Assembly (NCBI GenBank): GCA_021325375.1
Contig: JAJPHG010000014.1
Location: forward strand, 1-64,000
Reading direction: 5' to 3'
Length of the DNA: 64,000 bases
Origin: Alphaproteobacteria bacterium
Lineage (GTDB): Bacteria > Pseudomonadota > Alphaproteobacteria > Micropepsales > Micropepsaceae
In this document: piece after piece, positions 1 to 8,829 of the stretch
Numbering within the stretch: the stretch's first letter is position 1
Layout: the number at the start of each line of letters is the position of its first letter
Program-made: the position numbers and the translations under genes
The notes under the pieces: generated by a model
Seen by the model: the letters and a program-made list of their open reading frames with translations, nothing else
Told to the model about the DNA's origin: nothing
Database searches by the model: none

Positions 1-454
1 ACGTGCCGCCGCTGACAGTGCGCTTCAGGCCAAGGTCCATCCAATCGGCGAAGCGGCCGGTGTCGCGCAGCGCCCGGTCGCGTGCCGCATCGGGCGAGGC
101 CTCGCCCTCGTGGAATGGCGGGTTGCAGAAGACGTGTTCGAACTCACGTTTCAGCTCCGGCGGCAGATCGAAGATATCCGCGCAGACCGTTTCGACCGCG
201 GCGCGATTCGTCTGCGCGTTCCGGCGGATGAGGGCGGCAAGCTCCGTGTCGATCTCCACCGCCGTCACGCGGCAATCGGCGACGCGCGCGGCGAGGCACA
301 GGCTCGCGGCCCCTGCCCCGGCACCCAGCTCCAACACATGATCGCCCGCGCGCCCCGGCACCGCCGCCGCCAGCATCACCGCGTCCAGGCCGGAGCGGAA
401 ACCGTGCCTGCGCTGACGGACGAGTACGCGCCCGCCTAGGAACCGGTCGTCCAC
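1..454 (-). CDS. tRNA1(Val) adenine-N6-methyltransferase-like protein, 3' end cut by window
   Basis: SAM-dependent methyltransferase of the 'small' MTS family, most like TrmN6, which methylates A37 of tRNA-Val. 151 codons are visible. A glycine-rich SAM loop (LELGAGAGAASL) is followed by an acidic VEID and the catalytic NPPF motif, which is typical of N6-adenine or N5-glutamine methyltransferases. The N-terminus (GGRVLVRQRRHGFRSGLDAV) matches the substrate-side segment of TrmN6-like proteins. I chose the GTG at 454, which overlaps the end of the DUF2007 gene by 19 bp, so the two are probably co-transcribed. The C-terminus lies outside the window, so the exact substrate is inferred. Confidence 0.8.
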   Translation of the reverse strand, partial: MDDRFLGGRVLVRQRRHGFRSGLDAVMLAAAVPGRAGDHVLELGAGAGAASLCLAARVADCRVTAVEIDTELAALIRRNAQTNRAAVETVCADIFDLPPELKREFEHVFCNPPFHEGEASPDAARDRALRDTGRFADWMDLGLKRTVSGGT

Positions 455-666
455 GGCGCCTCGCTCGCGAACCCCTCCTTGAGCAGCGTTTCGGCGCGCG
501 CGAAATCCTCGTCCGCGACCATTAGCCTGCGCGGCAAAATGCCTAGGGAGCCGTCGGTCACGCTCATCTGCTCGTCTAAACGGTAGCTCGCGATTCCGGC
601 ATCCTTTAGAAGGACTTCCGCGAAATCGAGCTGCACCGGATTGTTCGTTCGAAGGACGAGTTTCAT
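436..666 (-). CDS. DUF2007 family protein
   Basis: A 76-residue protein starting MKLVLRTNNPVQLDFAEVLL, which is the DUF2007 pattern (small 'signal transducing' domain with a ferredoxin-like fold, function unknown). The LPRRLMVADEDFARAETLL segment is also characteristic. It lies upstream of the truncated methyltransferase with overlapping ends and is divergent from the polyprenyl synthase gene across 74 bp. This arrangement is common in alphaproteobacteria. Family membership is fairly secure; its role is unknown. Confidence 0.8.
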   Translation of the reverse strand: MKLVLRTNNPVQLDFAEVLLKDAGIASYRLDEQMSVTDGSLGILPRRLMVADEDFARAETLLKEGFASEAPWTTGS

Positions 667-740
667 GGGAGTGTCCTGCTTGACCGGTCGGGGCGGACGC
701 TTAATGTCGCAGGGCCGGGCATCTCCGGCAAGGGACGCCG

Positions 741-1754
741 ATGCTCAAGGAAGAAATCCGTCACGGGACAGCCGACATCTCTCCGGTCGAGCGGCTGCAC
801 GCCCTCGTGGCCGGCGACATGACGGCGACCGACAGGCTGATCCATGAGCGCATGGGCAGCGGCGTGGTCCTGATCCCCGACCTCGCGCGCCACCTGATCG
901 ATTCCGGCGGTAAACGGCTTCGGCCGCTGCTCACGCTCGCCTCCGCCAAGCTCGGCGGCTATGTGGGCGCGGGTCACATCAAGCTCGCCGCCGCGGTCGA
1001 GTTCATCCATACCGCGACGCTCCTGCACGACGACGTTGTGGACGAGAGCTCGCTCCGCCGCGGCAAGGTGTCGGCCAATATCGTCTGGGGCAACAAGCCC
1101 AGCGTGCTGGTCGGCGACTTCCTGTTCAGCCGCGCCTTCCAGCTCATGGTCGAGACCGGGAGCCTGCGCGTGCTCGACATCCTGTCCGGCGCCGCCGCCA
1201 TCATCGCCGAGGGCGAGGTGCTGCAGCTCAAATCGGCGAACAACCTGGGCGTCACCGAAGAGGACTACCTGCGCGTCGTCAGCGCCAAGACCGCGGCGCT
1301 GTTCGCGGCCGCCGCCGAATCCGGCGCGGTCGTGGCCGCCCAGTCGCAGGCGCAGATCGCGGCGATGCGCGACTACGGCCAGAACCTCGGCATCGCGTTC
1401 CAGCTCGTCGACGACGCGCTCGACTATTCGGGGCGCCAGGCGCTGATGGGAAAATCCGTCGGCGACGATTTCCGCGAAGCCAAAGTGACGCTGCCGGTGA
1501 TCCTGGCCTATGCGCGCGCGACCTCGGCGGCAGCCAAGTTCTGGAAGCGCGCCATCGAGACCGGTCCGCAGGGCGAAAGCGATCTCGACCGCGCCATCAC
1601 GCTGGTCGAGGAGACCGGCGCGATCAGCGAGACCATGGCGCGGGCGCGCCGCTATGCCGACCTCGCGCGCGAAGCGCTGTCGCCCCTGCCCGCGGGCGAG
1701 ATCCGCTCCGCGCTGGCCGACATCGCGGATTTCTGCGTCGAGCGGGCGTACTAA
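741..1754 (+). CDS. polyprenyl diphosphate synthase (octaprenyl/decaprenyl type)
   Basis: Trans-prenyl chain elongation enzyme that adds isopentenyl diphosphate units to make the long side chain of ubiquinone. The 337 residues contain both aspartate-rich motifs: the first (DDVVDE, about residue 98) preceded by the GGKRLRP substrate loop, and the second (QLVDDALDY, about residue 221). Length and the IVWGNKPSVLVGDFLFSRAF segment fit the IspB/DdsA class. The product chain length cannot be told from sequence by eye. It is divergent from DUF2007 and followed by a repeat-rich gap. Confidence 0.92.
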   Translation: MLKEEIRHGTADISPVERLHALVAGDMTATDRLIHERMGSGVVLIPDLARHLIDSGGKRLRPLLTLASAKLGGYVGAGHIKLAAAVEFIHTATLLHDDVVDESSLRRGKVSANIVWGNKPSVLVGDFLFSRAFQLMVETGSLRVLDILSGAAAIIAEGEVLQLKSANNLGVTEEDYLRVVSAKTAALFAAAAESGAVVAAQSQAQIAAMRDYGQNLGIAFQLVDDALDYSGRQALMGKSVGDDFREAKVTLPVILAYARATSAAAKFWKRAIETGPQGESDLDRAITLVEETGAISETMARARRYADLAREALSPLPAGEIRSALADIADFCVERAY

Positions 1755-1766
1755 CCACCATCACCA

Positions 1767-1925
1767 TGGCCGGGCTTGACCCGGCCACCCAGCGCGCCCG
1801 CATTTGCGGGCGCAAGAGGACTCACGCGGAGTCGCGGAGGACGCGGAGAAGAAAAAGAACTCCGCGTCTCCGCGTGAGATATCCCTACTTCTCTTCGCTC
1901 GGGATGGCCGGGCTTGACCCGGCCA
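1767..1925. repeat. REPIN-like palindromic repeat cluster
   Basis: The gap between the polyprenyl synthase and ispE (1755-1976) holds two copies of the near-palindrome TGGCCGGGCTTGACCCGGCCA, at 1767-1787 and 1905-1925. Between them is a second inverted repeat with 11-bp arms CTCACGCGGAG (1821-1831) and CTCCGCGTGAG (1868-1878). Related ATGGCC...GGCCA elements recur at 40.5 kb and 62.2 kb. No coding potential is evident. It could form hairpins that act as a transcription end between the convergent genes. Confidence 0.8.
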
Positions 1926-1976
1926 TGGACGCTCGCTGGCTGGGTGGCCGCCTCAAGAGTGGCCATGGTGAGAGGT

Positions 1977-2780
1977 CTAAACAATCCTCGTCGCACACAC
2001 CCACCAGTTGGGATGGGCGAGCGCGATCTTGGCAGCAGCCGCGTTCATCCGCTCGGCCTTGTCGAACAACCCGAAACACGTCGCCCCGCTTCCCGACATG
2101 CGCGCAAGAAGCGAACCCGGTTGCGCGTCGAGCTCGCCGAGCACGTCGGCGATCACGGGCTGGATCGCGAGCGCAGGCGCCTCCAGATCGTTTCCCGCCG
2201 CGCGCAGGAAAGCGAGGTCGATGGTCTTGGGGATCGCCATCGCCGTGCCGCGCCGCGACGTCAGCGCGCGGAACACGGCCGCGGTCGGCACCGCGACGCC
2301 GGGATTGACCAGCAGCATCGGCAGGCGCGGCACCTGGGCGATGGGGGTTAGGATCTCGCCGCGGCCCTCCATCCAGGCGGACCTGCTCAGCAGGCACACG
2401 GGCACGTCGGAGCCGAGCGAGGCGGCGATCTCCAGCAGACGGCCGTCGCCGCCTTTACCCAGCGCACGCAACGTCGCGGCCGCATCCGCCGAGCCGCCGC
2501 CGATGCCGGACGCCACGGGCAGGTTCTTGGTGAGCACGATCCGCGCCACGGCGTTCACGGCGCGCGCGGCTTTGAGAACCAGGTTGTCGCCCTCGTCCGA
2601 GAGGCCTTCGGCGAACCGCCCCCGCACCGACAGCGACAGTTCCTCCGCCGGATGGAACTCCAGCATGTCGCCCACATCCGCGAACACGGCGAGGCTCTGC
2701 AAAGGATGAAAGCCGTCGTCGCGCCGTTCGCCGGCGTGCAGGAAGAGATTGATCTTCGCCGCGGCCTTCGCCGTGATCAC
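1977..2780 (-). CDS. ispE: 4-diphosphocytidyl-2-C-methyl-D-erythritol kinase
   Basis: GHMP kinase that phosphorylates CDP-methylerythritol in the non-mevalonate isoprenoid pathway. The N-terminal AKINLFLH segment, the ATP loop PVASGIGGGSADAA and the C-terminal MSGSGATCFGLF are all diagnostic. I chose the GTG at 2780 (267 residues), which overlaps the stop of the upstream TPR gene as GTGA. Longer frames only add a non-homologous leader. The TPR protein and IspE are translationally coupled. Close placement to the polyprenyl synthase puts two isoprenoid steps together. Confidence 0.93.
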   Translation of the reverse strand: MITAKAAAKINLFLHAGERRDDGFHPLQSLAVFADVGDMLEFHPAEELSLSVRGRFAEGLSDEGDNLVLKAARAVNAVARIVLTKNLPVASGIGGGSADAAATLRALGKGGDGRLLEIAASLGSDVPVCLLSRSAWMEGRGEILTPIAQVPRLPMLLVNPGVAVPTAAVFRALTSRRGTAMAIPKTIDLAFLRAAGNDLEAPALAIQPVIADVLGELDAQPGSLLARMSGSGATCFGLFDKAERMNAAAAKIALAHPNWWVCATRIV

Positions 2781-4447
2781 TGCGGGTCCGCTTGCAGCTT
2801 CTTCTCGATCGCCGATTTCTCGTCGGCTTCGGGCCCGAAGGTGAGCGCGTGGTCCCATTGGAAATGCGCGTCGAGCTTGCGGCCGACCTTGAACAGCGCG
2901 TCGCCGTAATGGTCGTTGATCGTGGGATCGCCGGGGACGAGCAGCACCGCGTCCTCGAGCGTCTTGGCGGCCTCGCCGTAGCGGCCGAGCTTGTAGTAAG
3001 CCCAGCCAACGCTGTCGATGATGTAGCCGTCATACGGCTTCAGGGCACGCGCGCGCTCCAGCATCTTCAGCGCCTCGGGGATGTTGCGGCCCTGGTCGAC
3101 CCAGCTGTAGCCCAGATAATTCAGGATCTGCGGCTCGTCCGGCGCCAGCTCGCGCGCCTGCTCCAGATCGGCCTCGGCGGCCTTCCAGTCGTGCGAGCGG
3201 TCACGCGCCGCGGCGCGCGAGAAATACAGGATCCAGTCCTTCTTCTGCGGCGGTCCGACGAGCGCGATCGCCTTGTCGTAAGCGCCGGCGGCCTCGGGGA
3301 ACTTGTTCGCGGCGCGATAGGCGTCGCCCAGCGCCGACCAGAGTTGGAGGTCGTTCGGATCGGACTCCGCGAGCGCCTTGAGGTCGCGGATCGCGTCGTC
3401 GTTCTTCTCCAGCCGCGCCTCGTCGGTGGCGATCTGGATCTGCGCGAGGCGGTGATAGGGCGAATCCTCGCCGACCTTGCGATAGACCTCGATCGCGTCG
3501 GCGACCTTCTCCAACGTCTCGAGCCGGTCGCCGAGCAGGATGTTGGCGAGGTCGAAATCGGGCTTCAGGTAGAGCGCGAGCCTCAGATACAGCACCGACA
3601 CGTCGGCGCTGCTCTCGTCGGTCAGCGAGGCGGCGATGCCGAACAGCGCCTCGGCCACGCCGTCCTGCGGCTTGCGGATCAGCGCGTCCGGCTTTTGACC
3701 TTTGGCGATGCGCGCCTTGGCGGCGTCGGAGATGGGCGTCAGCGCCGCGTTGGCGGCGAGACCGTTGTAGAACGCGAGCGCTTCGCCCGGCTTGCCGTTG
3801 CGCTCCAGGAAGCGGCCATAGGCGTTGAGCAGGCGCGGCTGCGCCCCATCGGCCTTCACGGCGTCGCCATAGACCTGCTGCGCCTGCGCGTTGCGGCCGA
3901 GATATTCCAGGATCAGGCCGCGATGGAACGCGGTGACCGATTCGGCGCCCGCAAGCGTGCGCATCGCGTCGATGTCGGTCTGCACGGCCTTCTCGTCGTG
4001 CTGGCCGGCGGCGGCCCAGGCGTCGACGAGGGAGACGGTCAGCGTGACGGTGTCCGCCTTCCCCGACTTGCCGATCTCATCGCGCGCCGCGGCGTAGTCG
4101 CCGCGCCTCAAGGCCGCGACCGCGAGCACCAGCCGCGAGGCGCGGTCGTCCGGCGTCACCGCGACGAGGCGCTTGGCGAGATCAGTCGCACTGTCCACTT
4201 CGCCCGCCGAGGTCTCGTAGAAGAAGGAGAGCGCGAGCAGCGAGGGATCGGTGGGATCGCGGTCCAGGCTCTCGCGATAGAACTTCGCCGCGTTTGCCGC
4301 GTCGTGCTCGTCGGCGGCGACGCGCGCCGAGAGATAGGCGCCGTAGCTGAGCGCGTCGGCCTCTTCGCGCGCGAAGGCCGGGACGATGGCGCTGCCCAGG
4401 AGCAGCGCGGAAGCGAGGGCGATCGATCCGTAACGCAAAGCAGACAC
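2777..4447 (-). CDS. secreted tetratricopeptide repeat protein
   Basis: A 556-residue protein with a Sec signal peptide (about residues 1-26, ending AIVPAFA) followed by TPR helices over its whole length, for example LNYLGYSWVDQGRNIPEALK and VGWAYYKLGRYGEAAKTLED near the C-terminus. It is probably a periplasmic or outer-membrane-associated scaffold. It sits between ETF-QO (3 bp upstream) and ispE (4-bp overlap), so the three genes look like one operon. A large TPR protein next to ispE is common in alphaproteobacteria; its function is not established. Confidence 0.85.
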   Translation of the reverse strand: MSALRYGSIALASALLLGSAIVPAFAREEADALSYGAYLSARVAADEHDAANAAKFYRESLDRDPTDPSLLALSFFYETSAGEVDSATDLAKRLVAVTPDDRASRLVLAVAALRRGDYAAARDEIGKSGKADTVTLTVSLVDAWAAAGQHDEKAVQTDIDAMRTLAGAESVTAFHRGLILEYLGRNAQAQQVYGDAVKADGAQPRLLNAYGRFLERNGKPGEALAFYNGLAANAALTPISDAAKARIAKGQKPDALIRKPQDGVAEALFGIAASLTDESSADVSVLYLRLALYLKPDFDLANILLGDRLETLEKVADAIEVYRKVGEDSPYHRLAQIQIATDEARLEKNDDAIRDLKALAESDPNDLQLWSALGDAYRAANKFPEAAGAYDKAIALVGPPQKKDWILYFSRAAARDRSHDWKAAEADLEQARELAPDEPQILNYLGYSWVDQGRNIPEALKMLERARALKPYDGYIIDSVGWAYYKLGRYGEAAKTLEDAVLLVPGDPTINDHYGDALFKVGRKLDAHFQWDHALTFGPEADEKSAIEKKLQADPQ

Positions 4448-4450
4448 TCC

Positions 4451-6112
4451 TTACATGTTCGAGTAATTCGGCCCCCCGCCGCCCTCGGGCGTGACCCAGG
4501 TGATGTTCTGTTCCGGGTCCTTTATATCGCAAGTCTTGCAGTGGACACAGTTCTGCGCGTTGATCTGGAAACGCGGTCCCGCGGCATCCTGAACCACCTC
4601 ATAGACGCCGGCGGGGCAATAACGCTGCGCCGGCTCGGCATATTCCGGCAGGTTTACCTTGATCGGGATGGACGGATCCTTAAGCACCAGATGGACCGGC
4701 TGGTCCTCTTCGTGGTTGGTGCTGGACAGGAACACCGAGGAAAGCTTGTCGAAGCTCAAGACGCCATCGGGCTTCGGGTAGGCGATCGGCTTGCAGTCTG
4801 ACGCATGTTTAAGGGTCGCGTAATCCGGCTTGCCGTGATGCAGCGTGCCGAAGACGGTGAAGCCCAGCTGATTGGCCCACATGTCGATCGCGCCCAGCGG
4901 GATGCCCAGCACCGTCCCGAATCTGGACCACAGCGGCTTCACGTTGCGCACGCGCTTGAGGTCTTTATAGACGTGGCTCTCGCGATAGGCGTCCTCATAG
5001 CTCGCGAGCTCGTCGTTCGCGCGGCCTTCGCCGAGCGCCGCGAAAGCGGCCTCGGCGGCGAGCATGCCGGTCTTCATCGCGTTGTGGCTGCCCTTGATGC
5101 GCGGCAGGTTGACGAAGCCCGCGCTACAACCGATCAGCGCGCCACCGGGGAAGGTCAGCTTCGGCACCGACTGGAACCCGCCCTCGGTGATCGCGCGCGC
5201 GCCATAGCCGATGCGCTTGGCGCCCTTGAGCATGTCTGCGATCAGCGGATGATGCTTGACGCGCTGGAACTCGTCGAAGGGCGACGTGTACGGGTTCCAA
5301 TAGTTCAGGTGGACGACGAAGCCGATGGAGCAGAACCGTTCCCCCCAATGATACATGAAGAGGCCGCCGCCGGTGCGGTTGTCGAGCGGCCAGCCCATCG
5401 TGTGCACCACCAGGCCCTTGCGATGCTGCTCGGGCGAAAGCTCCCAGAGCTCCTTGAGGCCGATGCCGAATTTCTGTGGGTCGCGGCCCTCATGCAGGCC
5501 GAACTTCGCGCCGAGCCGCTTTGAGAGCGAGCCGCGCGCGCCTTCCGCGAACAGCGTGTACTTGCCGAGCAGGTTCATGCCGGGCGTGTAGGAATCCTTG
5601 TGATGCCCGTCGCGCGCCACGCCCAGATCGCCGGTGACGACGCCCCTCACCTCGCCCTTCTCGCCATAGACGATGTCGGCGGCGGGGAAGCCCGGATAGA
5701 TCTCGACACCCAGCGCCTCGGCCTGCGTCGCCAGCCAGCGGCAGAGGTTGCCCAGGCTCACGATGTAATTGCCGTGATTGCTCATCAGCGGCGGCATCGC
5801 GAAATTGGGAAGCCGCACCGCGCCCGCGGGACCCAGGAAATAGAACTTGTCGGCGGTGACCGGCGTGTCGACCGGCGCGCCTTTCTCCTTCCAGTCGGGG
5901 ATCAGCTCGTTGAGCGCGATGGGATCGATGACCGCGCCGGAGAGGATATGGGCGCCGATCTCCGAGCCCTTCTCCAGCACGCAGACGCTGACCTCGCGCC
6001 CGCTCTGCGCGGCAAGCTGCTTGAGCCGGATGGCGGCAGCCAGCCCCGCCGGCCCGCCGCCCACGACCACGACGTCATATTCCATGCTCTCGCGTTCGGC
6101 CGGTTCGGACAT
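4451..6112 (-). CDS. electron transfer flavoprotein-ubiquinone oxidoreductase
   Basis: Membrane-associated flavoprotein that passes electrons from ETF (fatty-acid and amino-acid oxidation) to ubiquinone. The N-terminus has the FAD dinucleotide loop (VVVVGGGPAGLAAAIRL), and the C-terminus has the cysteines that bind one 4Fe-4S cluster (RYCPAGVYE, then CVHCKTCDIKDP). About 553 residues, the normal family length. I chose the ATG at 6112 (MSEPAERESMEYD); an in-frame start 10 codons upstream is less likely. It leads an operon with the TPR gene and ispE. Confidence 0.95.
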   Translation of the reverse strand: MSEPAERESMEYDVVVVGGGPAGLAAAIRLKQLAAQSGREVSVCVLEKGSEIGAHILSGAVIDPIALNELIPDWKEKGAPVDTPVTADKFYFLGPAGAVRLPNFAMPPLMSNHGNYIVSLGNLCRWLATQAEALGVEIYPGFPAADIVYGEKGEVRGVVTGDLGVARDGHHKDSYTPGMNLLGKYTLFAEGARGSLSKRLGAKFGLHEGRDPQKFGIGLKELWELSPEQHRKGLVVHTMGWPLDNRTGGGLFMYHWGERFCSIGFVVHLNYWNPYTSPFDEFQRVKHHPLIADMLKGAKRIGYGARAITEGGFQSVPKLTFPGGALIGCSAGFVNLPRIKGSHNAMKTGMLAAEAAFAALGEGRANDELASYEDAYRESHVYKDLKRVRNVKPLWSRFGTVLGIPLGAIDMWANQLGFTVFGTLHHGKPDYATLKHASDCKPIAYPKPDGVLSFDKLSSVFLSSTNHEEDQPVHLVLKDPSIPIKVNLPEYAEPAQRYCPAGVYEVVQDAAGPRFQINAQNCVHCKTCDIKDPEQNITWVTPEGGGGPNYSNM

Positions 6113-6203
6113 GACAATCCCGTAAAATTCCGCTTCCCGCATGGTTTATGGGGCCGGGGATTTGCCCGATGCAATCCCCCTTGCCCCCGGCTAATGTGCA
6201 CGG

Positions 6204-7013
6204 ATGCAGGATAGTCTCAGCGCGCTCGCCTGGCTGGTCGAGGCCGGAGCCGACGAAGCCATCGGCGAGGTGGCGGTGGACCGGTTCGCGGCGAAAGCCA
6301 ACCCTCCCCTTGAGGGAGGGTCGAAATCTGCGCAGCAGATTTCGGGGAGGGGTCCGGCGCCTCGACCGATCCCCACCCTCCCTCAAGGGGAGGGTGGGGA
6401 TCCCATTGGAGATGCTCTCGCGCTCGCGAGAGCAGCCACCAATCTCGCCGAGTTGAAAGCCGCGCTCGAACGCTTTGACGGTTGCGCGCTCAAGAAAAGC
6501 GCCACCAACACCGTCTTCGCGGACGGCAATCCGCAAAGCCGCGTCCTCTTCATCGGCGAGGCGCCGGGGCGCGACGAGGACCGGCAGGGGCTGCCCTTCG
6601 TCGGCCGCGCCGGCAAGCTGCTGGACAAGATGCTCGCCGCGATCGGGCTGGACCGGACGTCCGCCTACATCACCAACGTGCTCAACTGGCGCCCGCCGGA
6701 CAACCGCGAGCCCTCGCCGGAGGAAGCGGCGATGGCGCTGCCGTTCCTGCGCCGCCACATCGAGCTGGTCGACCCGCTGGTGATGATCCTGCTCGGCGGC
6801 ACATCGGTGCGCCACGTGATGGGGCGCAGCGACGGAATCATGAAGACGCGCGGGCGCTGGCAGGACTATAACGTAGGCGGCCGCATGGTGCCGGTGATGC
6901 CGACATTGCATCCGGCCTATCTTCTGCGCCAGCCTGCGCATAAGAAGCTCGCCTGGCGCGATTTGCAGGCGGTGGAGCAGAAGATCGCAGCCGCCCGCGC
7001 CGGGAAACCCTAG
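6204..7013 (+). CDS. family 4/5-like uracil-DNA glycosylase with an in-frame repeat insertion
   Basis: Base-excision repair glycosylase. Motif A ([20 protein letters not shown], from about residue 118), the [15 protein letters not shown] segment and the C-terminal [11 protein letters not shown] are characteristic of the family. Two oddities are visible. Only one cysteine is present (residue 94, DGCALK), whereas classical family-4 enzymes bind a 4Fe-4S cluster with four. Residues about 33-64 are encoded by a palindromic repeat that keeps the frame open. The active core lies after the insertion and looks intact. The gene is divergent from ETF-QO and followed 10 bp later by the lytic transglycosylase. 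Confidence 0.85.
   Translation: MQDSLSALAWLVEAGADEAIGEVAVDRFAAKANPPLEGGSKSAQQISGRGPAPRPIPTLPQGEGGDPIGDALALARAATNLAELKAALERFDGCALKKSATNTVFADGNPQSRVLFIGEAPGRDEDRQGLPFVGRAGKLLDKMLAAIGLDRTSAYITNVLNWRPPDNREPSPEEAAMALPFLRRHIELVDPLVMILLGGTSVRHVMGRSDGIMKTRGRWQDYNVGGRMVPVMPTLHPAYLLRQPAHKKLAWRDLQAVEQKIAAARAGKP
6301..6395. repeat. palindromic element with 20-bp perfect inverted ends, inside a coding region
   Basis: The arms are 6301-6320 (ACCCTCCCCTTGAGGGAGGG) and its exact reverse complement at 6376-6395. Between them is a nested 9-bp stem, GAAATCTGC / GCAGATTTC, at 6323-6343. This type of CCCTCCCC element is widespread between genes in alphaproteobacteria. Here it lies within the uracil-DNA glycosylase gene and is translated as part of the protein (residues about 33-64). 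Confidence 0.88.
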
Positions 7014-7023
7014 GATTTCTTTC

Positions 7024-8829
7024 ATGAGCTTGAGACGGATATTCGCCGCCTTGTTCCTCGCGTCCGGCTTCGCAGGCAGCGCGATCGCGCAGCAGCCGGT
7101 GCAGCCGCCCGTGCAGGCGATGTCGTCGGCCGATGCCGAACGCTATCGCGAGATCTTCGCCGACGAGCGCGCCGGCCGCTTCGACAAGGCGCAGGCGCGG
7201 TTCGCGGAGCTTTCCGACACCTCGCTGAAAGGCTATGTGCTGGCGGAGCATCTCCTCTCGCCGCACAGCAAGAAGGCGCCGGTGAGCGAGCTCGTCTCCT
7301 GGCTCGACACCTACCGCGAGCTTCCCGTCGCCGAGCGCATCTATCGCCTCGCGGTCAAGCGCTCGACCAAAAAGGTCAAGCGCAAGCACCACAAGACGAT
7401 CCTGATGGCGGTGGTGACCAACATCCCGGCGCCCGCGGGGCTCCCGCGCCTGCGCGGCGGCGGCTATGAGGAGCCGAGCATCCCCGATCCGCCGATCTCT
7501 TCAGCCCAGGCGCGCGCGGCGTCCGAACAGATGACGGTCTATATCAAGGCCGACAATCCCGACGCGGCGATGGCCGTGCTGCAGGCGCTGATCGATAGCG
7601 GCGAGGTGCCCGCTTACGACATCGCGCGCCTGTCGCAGCGCATGGCGCAGTCCTATTTCACCGAAGGCATGGACGACAGGGCGCTCGACCTCGCCACGCG
7701 TGCGGCGGACGCGCCGGGCGGACGGGCGGCGGCGCCGCTGCTCGACTGGAACGCGGGGCTCGCCGCGTTCCGGCTGGGAAAATACGACGAAGCCGCCAAG
7801 CATTTCGAGATCCTGGCGCAGGTGGGCTCGGTGCAGAACGGCGTGCGCGCGGGTGCTGCGTTCTGGGCGGCGCGCTCGCATACGCGCGCGGGCGACCCCT
7901 CGCGCGTCGTCACGCTGCTCGCGGCCGCGGCGCGCGAGAAGCCGACTTTCTATGGTCTCATCGCCGAGCAGGTGCTGGGGCTGGACGCGCAGGCGGGCTT
8001 CACCGATCCGGTGCTGGATGCGGCGAGCCTCGAGCGGCTGATGCAGGTCGCGCCCGCGCACCGCGCCGCGGCGCTCTATCAGGTGGGCGAGCACGCCTAT
8101 GTCGAGCGCGAGATGGAGCGCGCCTTCGGCGAGATCGATCCCAAGCTCGATCCCGCCTTCGCGGCCCTTGCGCGCCGCGTCGACGCGCCGAGCCTGGAGC
8201 TGCGCTCGAGCGAGACGGCCGCCTCGCGCGGCATCGTGCTCACAGGCCTTTTCCCCGTGCCGCAATACGAGCCCGACGGCGGCTATACCATCGACCCCTC
8301 GCTCGTGCTCGCGATCACGCGCGCCGAGAGCCGCTTCCATCCCGAAGCCGTCTCCGGCGCGGGCGCGCGCGGGCTGATGCAGGTGGAGCCGTACACCGCC
8401 GATCACATGGCGGGCGCGGGCGCGTCGGCGCATCTCACCAACCCCACCTACAACATGGCGATCGGCCAGCGCCTCGTCGCCAAGCTCCTCGACATGTACA
8501 ATGGCAACCTCGTCGAGCTTTGCGCCGCCTACAATATCGGCGCGCTCAAGGTGTCCAACTGGATGGCGGTGCGCGAGGGCAAGGGCGACGACGCGCTGCT
8601 CTTCATCGAGAGCATGCACGCGCAGGAGACGCGCCTCTACGTGAAGCGCGTCCTGACTTATCATTGGATGTACCGGCGCAGGCTCGGCCTCGACCAGATC
8701 ACGCTCGGCGAGGCCGCCGCGGGCGACTGGCCGATCTATCGCCCGCCGCATCAATCCGCGCCCCCGCCTCCGCCGGTCACGCCCAGCGACGAGGATGAGG
8801 ACGGCGATGCCCCCACCACATCGGATTGA
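7024..8829 (+). CDS. soluble lytic murein transglycosylase (Slt70-like)
   Basis: Periplasmic enzyme that cleaves peptidoglycan to 1,6-anhydro-muropeptides. The 601 residues begin with a signal peptide (to about residue 22, GSAIAQ), then a long alpha-helical superhelix, then the C-terminal SLT domain. In that domain the catalytic glutamate lies in ITRAESRFHPEAVSGAGARG, with LMQVEP and the AAYNIGALKVSNW segment. The tail is proline-rich. The start lies 10 bp after the glycosylase stop, and the end overlaps moaB. Confidence 0.93.
   Translation: MSLRRIFAALFLASGFAGSAIAQQPVQPPVQAMSSADAERYREIFADERAGRFDKAQARFAELSDTSLKGYVLAEHLLSPHSKKAPVSELVSWLDTYRELPVAERIYRLAVKRSTKKVKRKHHKTILMAVVTNIPAPAGLPRLRGGGYEEPSIPDPPISSAQARAASEQMTVYIKADNPDAAMAVLQALIDSGEVPAYDIARLSQRMAQSYFTEGMDDRALDLATRAADAPGGRAAAPLLDWNAGLAAFRLGKYDEAAKHFEILAQVGSVQNGVRAGAAFWAARSHTRAGDPSRVVTLLAAAAREKPTFYGLIAEQVLGLDAQAGFTDPVLDAASLERLMQVAPAHRAAALYQVGEHAYVEREMERAFGEIDPKLDPAFAALARRVDAPSLELRSSETAASRGIVLTGLFPVPQYEPDGGYTIDPSLVLAITRAESRFHPEAVSGAGARGLMQVEPYTADHMAGAGASAHLTNPTYNMAIGQRLVAKLLDMYNGNLVELCAAYNIGALKVSNWMAVREGKGDDALLFIESMHAQETRLYVKRVLTYHWMYRRRLGLDQITLGEAAAGDWPIYRPPHQSAPPPPPVTPSDEDEDGDAPTTSD

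Noticed and set aside
2792-4801. Long open frame (669 codons) on the plus strand opposite the TPR and ETF-QO genes
   Set aside because: The minus strand carries a clear signal-peptide TPR protein and ETF-QO; the plus-strand frame is Arg/Val/Asp-rich shadow without motifs.
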